From Gnetum montanum (Eukaryota; Streptophyta; Gnetopsida; Gnetales; Gnetaceae): a stretch of DNA of 64,000 bases. The position numbers and the translations under genes were made by a program. Positions 10,509 through 22,330 of the stretch are shown piece by piece. Position 1 is the first letter of the stretch. Each line of letters begins with the position of its first letter. Under the pieces are notes generated by a model. The model saw only the letters and a program-made list of their open reading frames with translations, was not told where the DNA came from and ran no database searches. The stretch is from assembly GCA_015680685.1 (NCBI GenBank), contig MNCI01026399.1, positions 511,392 through 575,391 of the forward strand, written 5' to 3'.

Positions 10509-12230
10509 AGGTCTCATTTGGCAGTTGAGAGAGAAGAGAGAAGAGAAAAGAAGTCTGCTTGACGCTAAGATTGCACCCTTCATTGTCCATATGTAAGCAT
10601 GCCATCGATCTTGCTCCTTGCATAGCTACTTTAGCATCGATCCATTCCAAGTGTTCCCTCCAGATCCAATCCATTTTTGCATGATTTCCATATGCACATA
10701 CAACATAGTCTAATATTAGCAAGGGTAAATGAATTTCAATGCAGTTGATACCTTGCCTCAGTGAAAGGTCTATTGGCTGAGTTGTGGTATGGCTGATTGT
10801 GGATTTGGAGATATAATCATGGTGACTACCGAAGGTTTAGGGGTTAGGAAAAAATTGAAAAAAATTGGACCAGGACCCCCATGACTAAGAGTGAACCTCC
10901 GGTAGTGATAGAATGGAGGAAGAAAAGGAATAAGAAAGAGGGAGAAAAAGAGACAACTGTAACGTCGATGAAGTGGATGTCAAAATGGAAATGAACAAAA
11001 TAGAATGGATTGCAAAAATGTTAAGGGAAAGAATTTAACTGGTGCATGAAATAGGAATGTCAATGGGTCCTCCCCAAAGCAGGTGCATGCCCTTAATGCC
11101 TTGAAAAGCCCACATTTGAAGAGACTGTAGGCTCTGGGAATGTCCTTTGGAGCAAGAGTTAAAGTCTTAACCATAAGAATTTACCAAAAAGAAAATAATG
11201 CAACTACCAAAATATATACTAATGATACAACCGGCAATGAGGTGAATAATGGAGAGAAGGATGGAGAGAAGAGAATGGAATGAAATCCCAAGAACAAGGT
11301 GGTGTGTAGCCCCTTGCGTGTTTTATGATTAATGTGACTTAGTAGATCGCATTTCAAGTCTGGCCTCAAACAAACCACATCCAGTGACTTCGCATCAATG
11401 CATTTGGCTAATCCATCCACTTGAATAACAAGAATGCCTTCACCCAAGAGCCACCACCATTCTGACGAAACGAATGAGGAGAGAATGGGAAGCGAGGAGG
11501 GCCTTAGTTAGAGGGAACATTTTTATTTTGAGTTCCATAACTAGTGCTTGTAGCCCAAGGGATTATTTTTTCTAAGGGATGTGCTTTGAATTCTCACTTT
11601 TTGTTTTGTTTTGTGTTTTTATGCGTGAGAACCACACCATGCAAAGACTTATTATTTTTATTTTCTCAGCTTCCCGATAATTGGGTAATGTCAAAACGGT
11701 AAGAAAACTCAAGAAGAAAACATCCAAGCACCCAAGAGAATGGCCAACAAAAATACATCAAGTTCCCTTAAAGTCACACCCTTTTCAATCCTTGAGTCCT
11801 TCCTTAGTTTGAGAAATACCTAGTCACCGATTCGTTGATGGTTCTTCTTAGAAAGGGACTGTACATTTCCAAGCCAAGAGAGACCATAGAGATTTGTGGA
11901 TGGATGGATGAAGTGGGGTCATTGCCTATTAAATCAAAAGAACATACCTTAGTATCAACATCATAACTTAAAGGTAAAAATCAAACATTAGCAACCAAAT
12001 AGAAAAATAGTTTATACCATCATGAAGAACACTTATTAGGTGACAAACTTACAAGATGGATAACATACACACACAAAATGAAAAAGTATAACAATGTTGT
12101 AAAACAAAAACAAGAAAATTTAAAGAAATTTGTAAAACAAAATTATGCAAAACAAAAATGTGTAAAACAACAACGTGTAAAACAAAAATGTGTAAAACAA
12201 AAAATAAAAAGAGCTGAGGGCCTCCAATGA
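10509..12230 (-). other. E2 post-pol spacer and filler
   Basis: 10509-10800 matches nothing else in the window. Near 10830-10900 is the conserved ORF3 leader (minus: GAG/GTTCAC, TTAGTCATGGGGG, CCTAACCCCTAA). Near 11090-11060 is CCTGCTTTGGGGAGGACCCA, shared with E1 and E6. The shared block around 11770-11800 and aaacaaaa-rich sequence at 12080-12210 also occur in E1 and E6. I see no gene. The ORFs at 10980-11174 and 11181-11447 lie in non-coding blocks shared between elements. Confidence 0.6.
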
Positions 12231-14929
12231 TCAGCATAGGTGGCCATCTTCCCCATGATTGAATGGAAAGGGAGAGATCTGAAATAAAGAGTGAGGTTGC
12301 CCGATAGTAGAGGTGTAATTTGTACTGGCTATTTTTGGTTCATGGAAGGGTTTTGTTTGTTGCACATTAATCAATAACCTCTTATCCAGGCTTTCAAGCT
12401 TGTATATTGTCATGGCTCCAGAAGGAAAGGTCGTATGAATAATATAGGATCCTTTCGACAATGTTTGAAATTTCGTATGCTGTGGTACATGCGTGGGATT
12501 CCAGTAAAGGACCTTGTCTCCTGGTTGGTACCTAAACCTTTGAATTCTTAAGTCATGACGCTGTTTATTATGTGCATTGTGCAACTCATTTAACAACAAA
12601 GTAACCAATCTATTCTCATCTAGCACATTTAGAGTTGTCAATCTTTGTTTTTGTGCTAGGTCGAGGTCAAGGTGAAGGTCATAAGCCATGGATAGTTTAT
12701 GGAGCTTAGTCTATATAGGGAGCTTTGACAGTTTTCCTTATACTATCTCATAGGGAGAGTAGCCTATAGGGACTTTCCAAGTGGAGTGGTACGCCTAGAG
12801 AGCGTCGTTCAGTTTTGTGCTCCAATCTCACCTAAATTTGCTTATTGTTCTTGTTAATATTCTCGTAATCTCCCGATTAGTAACCTCGGCTTGGCCATTA
12901 GCTTGGGGGTGGTAAGGTGTGGTCAATTTATGTTCAACCCCTAAGCATTGCATCAATTTTTGAAAGGTTGCTCCCATAAAATGTGTTCCATTATCAGAGA
13001 TGAGTGCATGCGCCACACCAAACCTGTTTACGATTTATTGTTGTACAAATTGTGCAGGCATAGACGATGTGCAGTCTGTTACAGTAGTTGCTTCAGCCCA
13101 TTTGGTTAAATAGTCAACAACAACAATGACATATGCTTTTCCATTGGACATTAGTTGAATGGACCCCATAAAATCTATTCCCCAGATGTCGAAGGGTTCC
13201 AAAGATTGAATCCATTGTTGTGGACCCTCCATTCTAGCAGGCATTCCACCATCATGTTGGCAGCATTCACAGGATTGGGCAAAATGATGGGTGTCCTAAA
13301 ATAGTGTTGGCCAGTAATATCCTGCAAGCAGGATCTTGGTAGCCGTTTGTCTCCCAGCATAGTGACCCCCACAGGGGCCCTCATGAGCATCTTGGAGAAC
13401 TTTTAATTGATCCTTATCAGACACACACCATTGAACCAAGCCATCAGGATAGACTTTATAGAGTTGTCCCTTGATTTCTATGAAGTACTTGGTTTTGTGA
13501 AGAAATTGTTGTTTCTTCCTAAAGTCCAACCCCTTTGGTCTTTGTTGGGAAAGGAGATAAGTAAGAATGCTACTATACTAATTTGTTCCCGTGGGTTGGT
13601 TATGCACTACATCGGCAAAGAGGGTTTCATCAGGAAAATGATCGGATACGACATATTTGTCCTCTTTGCGATCCCAGCGCAACCGAGATAAGTGATCTGT
13701 GACTACATTCTCGGTGCCTTTGTGGTCAACTATTGTTAAATCAAACTCCTGAAGGATTACCAACCAACAAATGATATGTGGGCTAACCGTTGGCTTGTTC
13801 ATGAGGAACCTAATTGCACTATGATCCGTATGGATGTATACTTTGTAGCCCAATAGATAGTGCCTAAATTTATCCAGTGCAAACACTACAACCATTAATT
13901 TCTTTTCTGTAGTTGTGTAGTTGAGTTGTGCACTGGTGATACTCTTATTGGCACAGTGAATGTAATAAGCTCATTTTTGTTCATCTAATTGTGTCAGTAC
14001 GACTCCTAAGGCATAATTAGATGCATCAATCATGATATGGAATGGCTTGGACTAGTCAGGGGCTTGTAGAATAGGGGTTTCCACAAGCCTTTGTTTTAAA
14101 GCTTGGAATGCTCATTCACATTCCCTAGTCCATTCAAAGGGTGCATCTTTTTTCATTTGTTCTACCAACGGTTTGGCAATCTTGGAGAAGTTCTTAATAA
14201 ATATCCTATAATAGCCAGTGTGTCCAAGGAATGATCGAATATCTTTGATTGTTTCTGGTTGGCGAGTGATTCCTTAGATGACCCAAAGTTTTTCTGGGTC
14301 TACCTCTATTCCTGATTGTGAAACCTTATGCTCCAATACTATGCCCTATTGAACCATCAAATGGCTTTTCTGCCAGTTGAGCTTTAGGTTGGTTTCAACG
14401 CATCATTTTAGCACTTACTCTAACTGATCTAGGGCTTGATCAAAGCTTGACCCATAAGTGGAGAAGTCATCTATAAAGACTTCTACTCCATTACTAATTT
14501 GCTATTGAAATATGCTTAGAACTAATCGTTGAAACGTGGTAGGGGCATTGCACAAGCCAAATGGCATTTGTTTATATGCAAACGTTCCCCAAGGACTAGT
14601 GAACATTGTTTTGGCTCGGTCTTTTGGTGCGATCCATATTTGGTTGTACCCACTATAACCATCCAGAAAATTATAATAGCGATGCCCTGCTATAGTGTCT
14701 AAGACTTGGTCAACAAATGGCAATGGAATGTGATCCTTGAATATTTCCATATTTAATAGCCTAAAATCTATGCATACCCTCCATTTGCCTCCTTTTTTAG
14801 GTACGATTACTAGAGGACTAACCCATTTGCTATCAGCAATGGGATAAATGAACCCAGCCTTGAGAAGTTGCTCTATTTATTCTTTCACTATTTGTTTCAA
14901 CTTTGAGTTCAATTGCCTCTGCAGTTGTT
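12231..14929 (-). pseudogene. E2 Pol: reverse transcriptase, RNase H, integrase
   Basis: From 14750 to 12231 it is one frame, broken by stops only. RT: a FLDGYSGYNQI motif (about 14680), MPFGLCNAPTTFQR, and the active-site box EVFIDDFSTYG near 14490-14460. RNase H: MIDASNYALG, then TEKKLMVVVFALDKFRHYL and HTDHSAIRFL, giving the D-E-D set. Integrase: an HHCC-like region (HEGPCGGHYAGR ... CECC, about 13395-13250), then D-D-35-E residues in WGIDFMG, ISDNGTHF and ANGQAEVTNRE (about 13180-12880). The C-terminus has PGDKVLYWNP and no chromodomain, which fits the Athila/Tat branch. This is the best-preserved pol in the window. Confidence 0.88.
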
Positions 14930-16110
14930 TTCGAGGCTTCATGGAGGAGTCTGTGTAAATCTGATGCTGGCATATCCTAGGATCTATTCTAGTTAATTCA
15001 GGGTATGACCAGGTAAACATTGTTGACCATTTATTTATCACCTTCAGCAAACTCTCTTTTTTTTAGAGGGAAAGCTTTGTGTTGATGATTATCGGTTTTT
15101 CATTTTTAAGGGTCATGTATTCTAGATCAGTGGGCAACGGTTTTAAATCCAAGGGCACTTGTTTAAACTTCTCAAGAATCTCCAACTTCCCCTAGTTAAT
15201 GTTTTTAGGATTAAGGGCTAGAAGTTGGCAACGGACTTGCTCAAGTGTGTCCATGCTTTCAACGTAAGCACTAGTGATCCCCTTAGTTAGTTCCATGCAT
15301 GTCATCGAATTGCTCTCTTGGTAAACCATCAGCCATTGGGTGTTTTCTTGTCGTGTGGCTGCTACATACAGGCACTTTGTATGTTAATGTCTTGTGCACA
15401 CCGATTGCATGTAGGCAATGTTAAACTCCACATTACCCATGATTTTTGCACGCAATGGCACCCTGTGTCACTATATGCGATGCATGGAACTTTCTTCTTC
15501 TCAATCTTTCCAAAAGTATTTTTCTTAGATATTTCTAGGGAAAGATTGTGGATTCCTAGGCATGCATCTATTGTGCTTAGTCATGCCCTTCCCATTATTA
15601 TCGAGAAGTCCCCTTTGTCATTGTTTATTTGGATCACTAGGAAATTAGCTGGCTATGACCAACCACCTAGGGTGGTAACAATGTCCTCAACCTGTCCCAA
15701 AGGAACAATGATGGACTGGTCAGCCAGCTCTAAGCGAGTATTTCTCTTCTTGAGTGGAGGCAGGTTCTAGGTTTTATACAATTCCTATAAAATTAAGTTG
15801 ACTTCGGAGCTTTAGTCAAGAAGATCCTTATGAGGTTCATTCCTAGCAACTTGGAGATAAATTATGGGGCTTCTAGGATCAGATAATTTCTTGGGAAGGT
15901 GGCCTACCTTAATCCAGTTGGTAATGGTATGTGTTAACATAACCATGTGCATTGGCCTCAATTTTTGGGTTGAAGGGGGTCCCGAAGCCTTATTTGGTAT
16001 GAAGGTGTTTAGATGTTCAATTGCTTGTGAAGGTGAGGGCTTGGTTGGATTATTGGTTCTAAAGAAAGGTCTTTTTGGCATAGGAATGTCAGAATCAATT
16101 GAGGATTGGG
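14930..16110 (-). pseudogene. E2 protease and PR-RT linker
   Basis: The frame that opens near 16081 (KRPFFRTNNPTKPSPSQ) leads into the aspartic protease: NEPHKDLLD, then a stop where the DSG triad should be, then SSEVNLI, and later FSIIMGRA. The catalytic triad is broken. The linker contains a Cys motif, CNRCAQDINIQSAC (about 15412-15370), also present in E3 and E4. The frame differs from that of Gag, which overlaps to 16009. This could be programmed frameshifting or a single indel. Confidence 0.72.
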
Positions 16111-18459
16111 AGCCCTCATGATATCAGGTTGTTGCAGTTGAGTGGGAAATACCCTTGGCATTGTTGGAGCGGTTGGTGATGGAGCTGTCGACGTAAGAGA
16201 TGCAGATGGATTCGGAGGATAGTATGGGTATGGAGCATCTCCCAGAGGAGAAGGAGTCCTAAGATACTCCTGAACTTGGTAGTAACATGGTGGGGTTATG
16301 TAACCCATAGAGTCACTTGGAGAAATCGGTTGCTGCATGTAATAGCCATAGGGATCAGGTTGCCGGTAAGGGTATCGTTGTCCAGGCGGTGGCATCCCCC
16401 ATAATTGTTGTTGCCATTGCTGATGTTGCTTAATGGGTTGTGATGGGGTTCCACTTGGATAGTATGTTAATGGTTGGTGGAACTGTCTCGGGTTATCTTG
16501 GGGATAAGATAACCTTTGGGGTGCTTGCCGTTGGTTAAGTCTTGGGTTAAGTGCATACACCCCAGACTCTTGCAGATGTGAGATGATTGGACAACATCCC
16601 TTAGGATGGTCATATTGGTAGATTTCACATCCACCGTCATTGTCTATGTCAGAGTCCACAACCTCATCGAAGATAGTAATTTTTCCCTTACCATTGTTAT
16701 GTCCATGGCCTACGTCTCTCCTCTTTTTCTTATCAGAGTCACTACCTTGTTCCTCCTTATACTCCTTTACGATTTTCAGGACATTTTCAATTCTAGAGTC
16801 TAAGGAATCCCACAATTGATCCACCTTAGTTGACACTTTGGTTGTTAACTTTTGAAGCGGCAAGGTTTTTCTATTCACCAACTCTTCGAGTGGTGAATCA
16901 TCCTCCTCATCACAAAATTTCACTCCTTTCTTTCGAAGGGAAGGATCGCAGTTATATTCTTCCACACTTTCTCTTTTTTGTAGCTCCCCTTCTTCTTTGG
17001 CTACTTGCTCCAACAAGTGATGAATTTCGTGGGATCTAAGTTTGGATAATCTCCCTTGGGCATAAGTCCCAAGGGTTCTCCTAGTTTCATACCTTATCCC
17101 ATCTATGAGGTGGTGAAGTTGATCCCATTGTGCGTAACCATGGCCCGAGCAACGATGTAGCAATGCATAGTATCGGCCCATGGTAGCATCCAAGGGTTTG
17201 TGATTACCTTGTTTCCATCCTTGGATCTGCTTACGCAAGTTAGACACTCTGAAGTACATTTGATATTTGTCATTGAACAATTCTAACATCGTATTCCATC
17301 TCCTAATGGTTTCTGATTCTAAGGACCGGTACCAACTCTCTACTTCCTTTGTGAGTGTCCTAGGAAACAACTTTAGTTTCTGCCACTCGTTCTCTATGTT
17401 TTGCAAGGTGCAGGCATCTTGGAATGCCTGTAAATGATTTTGCAGATCAGCATTGTATCCCCCTTCAAAGCGTGGGATATTATTCATATCTAATCTTTTG
17501 ATCTGACTATCTTTTTGATGCCTTGTGGGTATCCTAATGACCTCCATAATATCTAGCATACTCTAGGTTGCAAGTAGGGGCTCGTCATGATCATCTCTTT
17601 CATGACGTCTATGATGTCTACGTTGTTCCCTACTTTCCCTTCGTTCATGCCTTGATTCTCTTGACTGCCCTTGTCCTCTCTCTCGACTCTCTCGTTGAGG
17701 TCTCTCATTTTACCTACCTCTATCCTCACCGTTATGCTCATGGTGGCTATGCTCAGATGTGGAAGGAGAGGGTGAGTGATGTGATGAAGGGGAAGAAGAA
17801 GGAGAACCATCGCCATGATGATGTTTCTCACCTTCTCTTCTATGACTACAGCCCCGATCGTGATGTCGATCCAAGTGCCCATCCTTGTCATGTGTTGTTG
17901 TTCCCTCAGTGAAGAGTTGGCATTCATGGGGATCAGAACCAGGGTTGTGTATCGTGGAGCGCAGGTTCTAATACCCCACCTCCTCACCATCGTTAGGAGG
18001 GGGAACATTAATTAATGGAGAACCCGTTATAAGTGGTTCACCATCTCCGATTTCACTTAGGACATGTAGGACCCCTTTGCCCTTCAACAGTGTATGGTGG
18101 CTCTCCTGTCGTGAGTCCCTTAAATGTTGTGCTTATGTGGGATGATAATCCCTTGTGTCAAAATCACCTACAATGTATTCAGCATATAGCTGTGTCATGC
18201 CGATCTGTGCAAGAGCACGGAGGAGCATATTTGGGATTGAACGATCTGGAGGTAACACTATGTTACCTTGCAAGTCTCTCCATCGTAGTTGTTCATCCTG
18301 ATGGAGGATAAAGGTAAAATTGGATATATACTCATTGTGATGAGTATACACTACCCGATGCTATTGAGGAACTGGTAGATTTTGGTTATGTGTTTGATGT
18401 TGCCAACTGTTTCTAGTATGATCCCTAGGTGGTGAATTGCTCTTATGAGAAGAAGAAAT
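16009..18459 (-). pseudogene. E2 Gag with N-terminal domain
   Basis: The expected start at 18459 reads ATT TCT TCT TCT, against ATG TCT TCT TCT in E4, so the start codon is lost. N-terminal domain about 18350-18130 (NFTFILHQDEQLRW). A His/Ser/Arg-rich linker follows (about 17880-17600: GEKHHHGDGSPSSS). The core at 17559-16900 includes KLFPRTLTKEVESWYRSL and VSNLRKQIQGWKQGNHKPLD. The knuckle-like motif is CEIYQYDHPKGCC, in which the second Cys is Tyr. A Pro/Tyr/Gln-rich tail follows. The 516-residue open frame 17559-16009 is the longest intact stretch in the window. Confidence 0.85.
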
Positions 18460-18584
18460 CTTAATTTAATTCAGTGTGCTATCTAACCATTATATAATTT
18501 TTCATTTAATTAACCTTAATATTCATTTAAGATCCCAACGATGTGGATAGTTTCCTATGTTCTACTTAGCACACAAACACTTAG

Positions 18585-18602
18585 TCCCCGGCAACGGCGC
18601 CA
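18585..18602 (-). other. E2 primer-binding site, exact tRNA-Asp match
   Basis: The plus-strand 18-mer tccccggcaacggcgcca equals the CCA-ended 3' terminus of plant tRNA-Asp(GTC) as I recall it, one base from the LTR. It is the reference for the degraded PBSs of E1, E3, E4 and E6. Confidence 0.92.
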
Positions 18603-18603
18603 A

Positions 18604-19465
18604 TGATGAGTGACAAGGTACCCCTACACTCAACCATACGAATACGAGCATTACACGTGTGATCTAGTTGAACTCCGCAGACTAAGTGCCTACATGCCTC
18701 ATGGAACACTTAAGGTTAATCATTTGTTGTCTTCCCAGACTTTACTTGTAGTTGTCACGGTTGTATGGTTAAGTAAGTCTGAGGTATGTAATTTTTATAG
18801 TTTTTTATGTTTTATCTCCTATGCTAATAAGGTGAAGGGTGAAGAGACTAATTGACTAACTTTAACTAACTAACTAAGCCTTAATTAACCTAGCATCAAC
18901 ATCCATTCCCACTTACTATTCACACCCTAAACCAATGCAACCTTGGTTACCAAACGCTATTCATTACTGGGATCACCAAGCGTAACGCACGTGCTTGAAG
19001 CGGTTGTACTGAGGCACTTAACTAGAAGAGAAGGGTTGAAGGATTTAATTAAATAATAAAGTAATTAAATGAAAAACAATAAATAATAGTAAATAAAATC
19101 CTAATTATCCTATTCCATGCACTACGAGGTTTATCCAAGAAGTTTGTCTTTATTTTCGTACACAAACTTGTGTTCAGGTACAATATTTGCTTGAATAAAG
19201 ATCCGTTGACTTTGGAGTTCCTACTGCGGGCACATGGAAATTATTCTATCTCTGGAGAGGTAAGACTACTAGATTTTCGCTACGGTCTAGGCCTAAACTA
19301 TGGAACAAGGAAGATCCGCCTCTTATTTATAGACTTGGCAGCACACCGCGATATTGCGTACGCGATATCGCGGGGGAAGACGCGATATCGCATGGGATGC
19401 GATATCACGGTGATTGTGATATCACGTACGTGATATCGCGGTCCATGCGATATTGCATCCCATCA
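18604..19465 (-). repeat. E2 5' LTR
   Basis: 862 bp, starting TGATGAG and ending CCCATCA, followed by the TSD gacat. The first 150 bp are shared with the E1, E3 and E4 LTR ends. The inner palindrome array lies at 19345-19450. Confidence 0.92.
19322..19332 (-). promoter_or_regulatory. E2 LTR TATA box and upstream palindrome array
   Basis: Minus strand CTATAAATAAG. Directly upstream (plus 19345-19450) are repeated gcgatatcgcg / gtgatatcacg units, self-complementary around GATATC and separated by about 10-25 bp. The same layout is seen in the E1 LTRs. Confidence 0.7.
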
Positions 19466-19470
19466 GACAT

Positions 19471-20335
19471 CATTTGTGTAGCATGCAATCCCTTCCCTTT
19501 TATAAAATTTTCTTCTTAAGCAATGAAAGGAAAGTGTCTTTCTATTTTTTTCATTTTTCTTAAAGCACTTTTCTATCCCCAAGAAGATAAGTTATGATAG
19601 ATTGAGTAGAAATTGGTCACTAAATGCTACACAAGGCCTTATCAAGAAAGATGTAACTTTTTTCATTTATACCATTGGATTGAGATAGTATTATGCAATC
19701 TTGAAATAAATCCTTTTAGCTTGAATTATCTCAGTATACTACTTTCTATTCATCTCATAGCATCGCTGAATCTCCTCTTTCTTGATTCTTTCTTAGACTA
19801 AATGAATACTTTCATGACCTATGTTCCCATGTTAGGAGTCCTAGGATGTCTGCAATGGTCTCCACCAAGTAGGATATGGTTACATCCTTGATTTTAGTTG
19901 TAACATATCTTTGGTAATTATTTCAAAAGAGATATATTTCTTCTAAATATCATTCCCCATGAGATGGTTGACCATAATGAAGATGTCTTCAACTAGTCTA
20001 GGACTTTCTACAAACCAAACTTCATGAAAGATTTAAAGCTTAGGTCTTTGATCACAAAACTCTATATCTTCTTTGTTTTGATTTTTTAAAACTAATCCTC
20101 CATCTTCAAGATTAGGACTAGGTCTAGTTACTTCATCTTTTCTTAACTACCACATTTCCATAGTGGAGATCTTCCTAACAAATGTTACTTTAGGCTCTTT
20201 CCTTATCAGTTTAGTTACATGGATGACTTTCAATTTTAGGTTTAGTTATTCATGTCCTTCTTTGGATTATTTTTCCCTCCTTTGAGATAAACCACCTACT
20301 TCAAGAATCCTTTTGGATTCCATCTATCATCATAT
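19471..20335 (-). pseudogene. E6 ORF3, N-terminal half
   Basis: Minus-strand 19760-19640 aligns with E3 39500-39600, and 19515-19471 with E3 39755-39800, where the gene is cut at atgatgtc by E2. The N-terminal limit near 20335 is placed by collinearity with E3 (the same distance from the internal TATA) and is approximate. Stops and indels are frequent. Confidence 0.62.
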
Positions 20336-20745
20336 TAATGATCAATTGTTATTTTTGAATATTATTTATAGATGTTTAGTCCTTCATCATCCTTGTGATT
20401 GGCTTGATTTTTAAAAATTTTAATACAAATGCCTCTAAGTCATTATTATATAACATTCTAGAGATCCTAAGATATCTATTCATTTTAATTTCACTTTATT
20501 TTAATCATTTATTTGTCTTATCTATCTTAAATACTCAAAATTTGTGATTTTAAAAAGGTTCAATTTAAGGATCTACTACCTTCATAATATAGATCTCAAC
20601 TCCATGAGCTTGTTGGGTTTCAAATGAGTGAATTAGAGGTCTAATGCTTAAGATATGACTAGTACAAGGATCTAGCTTTCAAGAATGGAAAGAATTCCTA
20701 TTGGATGAAGTGAAAATAATGAAAAATTCACTAATTATTGATACA

Positions 20746-20830
20746 CATATATAGTTTTTTTATTCTATGTTAACATTGATATGTTGATGGAGCTACGTCA
20801 ATGAAGGAAGATACATTGACATAACTTAAA
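20746..20830 (-). promoter_or_regulatory. Decayed internal LTR-like promoter of E6 ORF3
   Basis: Minus-strand TATA-like CTATATATG at 20754-20746. Upstream are atgttaacattgatatgttg and tacgtcaatg / acattgacat units. They resemble the GTTAAC/GTCAAC/GTCGAC units of the E6 LTR at 45735-45825, themselves upstream of a TATA at 45717-45706. The distance to the expected ORF3 start is similar to that in E3. Confidence 0.45.
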
Positions 20831-22330
20831 ATCGAATTTTCCTCAAAACTCAATGCAATTAGAAGGAATTTTATTGGTATTTATTGGTATTTTTGAGTCT
20901 AATTAGAGTCAATGAAATGGATTAGAAGCCATGAGGACATATCAAACATTTTGAAGGAGGTCATCTGATGAATCGATAGGTCTTTGAAGCTTGAAATATA
21001 TAGAATTGAGATTTACAGAGTGTTATTGCACAAATGAATAGAATATGAATACATGATTATGAATAACATTAAAATAAAAAATAATTTAATATTTAGTACT
21101 TGTGGAGTTAGTTCATGGACAAGATCTACAAAAGTTAAACAAGTGGATCCTTCCCAAAGTAGGCTCTTGCCCAAAGTGCCATTATATAATCATCTCACAA
21201 GGTGTCTGTGGGGATATAGAAGATTGAATGTTGATTAGGTCTATGTTTTAACAATCACAAAACTATTATTTTCAAGACCTTGCACTATAATAGATAAAAT
21301 CATTGGTCCCATAATTGTATATTACAATGAGGTGGATTGGAATGAAAAAGAATTACAAATATTGAGATGTGAGATACCTTATCATTTTTACAAACCAAGT
21401 CCATATCATTGCCAGAAAATTTGCATTACATCATCTTAAGCCCATCATCATGAGACTAATCTTAACCATATGAAACTACCATCACTCTTCAAGGAGAAAT
21501 TTTGGAAAGCATCCTTCAATCCATTTCATAATTAATTAATTAATTATGAGTGTTTGAGTTATTAATCTTGGCCATTTGTTAAAGGGATGTCTTTAGGAAT
21601 GGATCACATATTTTTCTAATATGATAGCCAATGCTAGTTATATCAGATGTGCATCTTCATGCATGGGTTACATGTCTTTCCATTTACATGATGAAACTAA
21701 TCTAAGAGACCATGAGATTCTTGGAAGTAGCCTACCTTCAAGCATGGGTTACATGTCTTCCTAGTGCCATAGTAAGTTAAAAAAAATTTAATAAAGAATA
21801 TACTCCCCACACAATTAAAACATGAGTGATAGCATAATCACATTATGTAGTAGAACCCATAGAGAAATTCCAAAGAGTTAACAATTATTCTTGATGTCAC
21901 ATCCTTCTCCAATCCCTCTTGGTCCTTCTTCTTTCCTTTAATGCATTAGGATTATGGGTTAATTCTAGTTTAATGTAATAATATCCACATTATTTACATG
22001 ATAAGAACCTCTTATGTCTAAAAGTTAAAGGGATGAATGACATGATCTTACTACTTCAATACAATTATTTACTTGATACTTTGATAGCATAGGACATAGT
22101 CCAAATAATAGAGTTGACATATGTACATAAGCAGTACGTTTTATTGCTAAAAACATGGAAATAATCAATCATAAAAACGTAAAATACATTTAAGAATAAG
22201 AAAAAAATATCAAGAACCATAAAACATACTAAGAACTAAAAAAAATATATTAAAAAGGAAAATCATGAAAGAAGCTTGCAAAACAAAAAAATGAAAAATT
22301 CATCCTCACAACATGTTAATTAAAGTGTGT
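20831..22330 (-). other. E6 post-pol spacer
   Basis: No gene. It shares blocks with E1 and E2: the degraded CCTACTTTGGGAAGGATCCA (minus, about 21165-21145), cttgatgtcacatccttctc (21890-21910) and an aaaacataaaa-rich run (22200-22310) before the pol end. Confidence 0.55.

Larger units (their letters stand above)
9759..19465 (-). mobile_element. E2: Athila-type Ty3 retrotransposon inserted in E6 ORF3
   Basis: Flanked by a perfect 5-bp TSD, gacat, at 9754-9758 and 19466-19470. Element order: 5' LTR (19465-18604), PBS (18602-18585), gag, PR, RT, RH, IN, post-pol spacer, truncated 3' LTR (10508-9759). ORF3 and the inner end of the 3' LTR are missing: homology to the E1/E3 ORF3 leader stops near 10800, the LTR copy stops near 10508, and about 290 bp of unrelated sequence lies between. 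Pol from 14750 to 12231 is one frame with only stops. Confidence 0.9.

Noticed and set aside
10477-10722. Minus ORF of 81 codons
   Set aside because: It spans the junction between the E2 LTR and filler and has no recognised domain.
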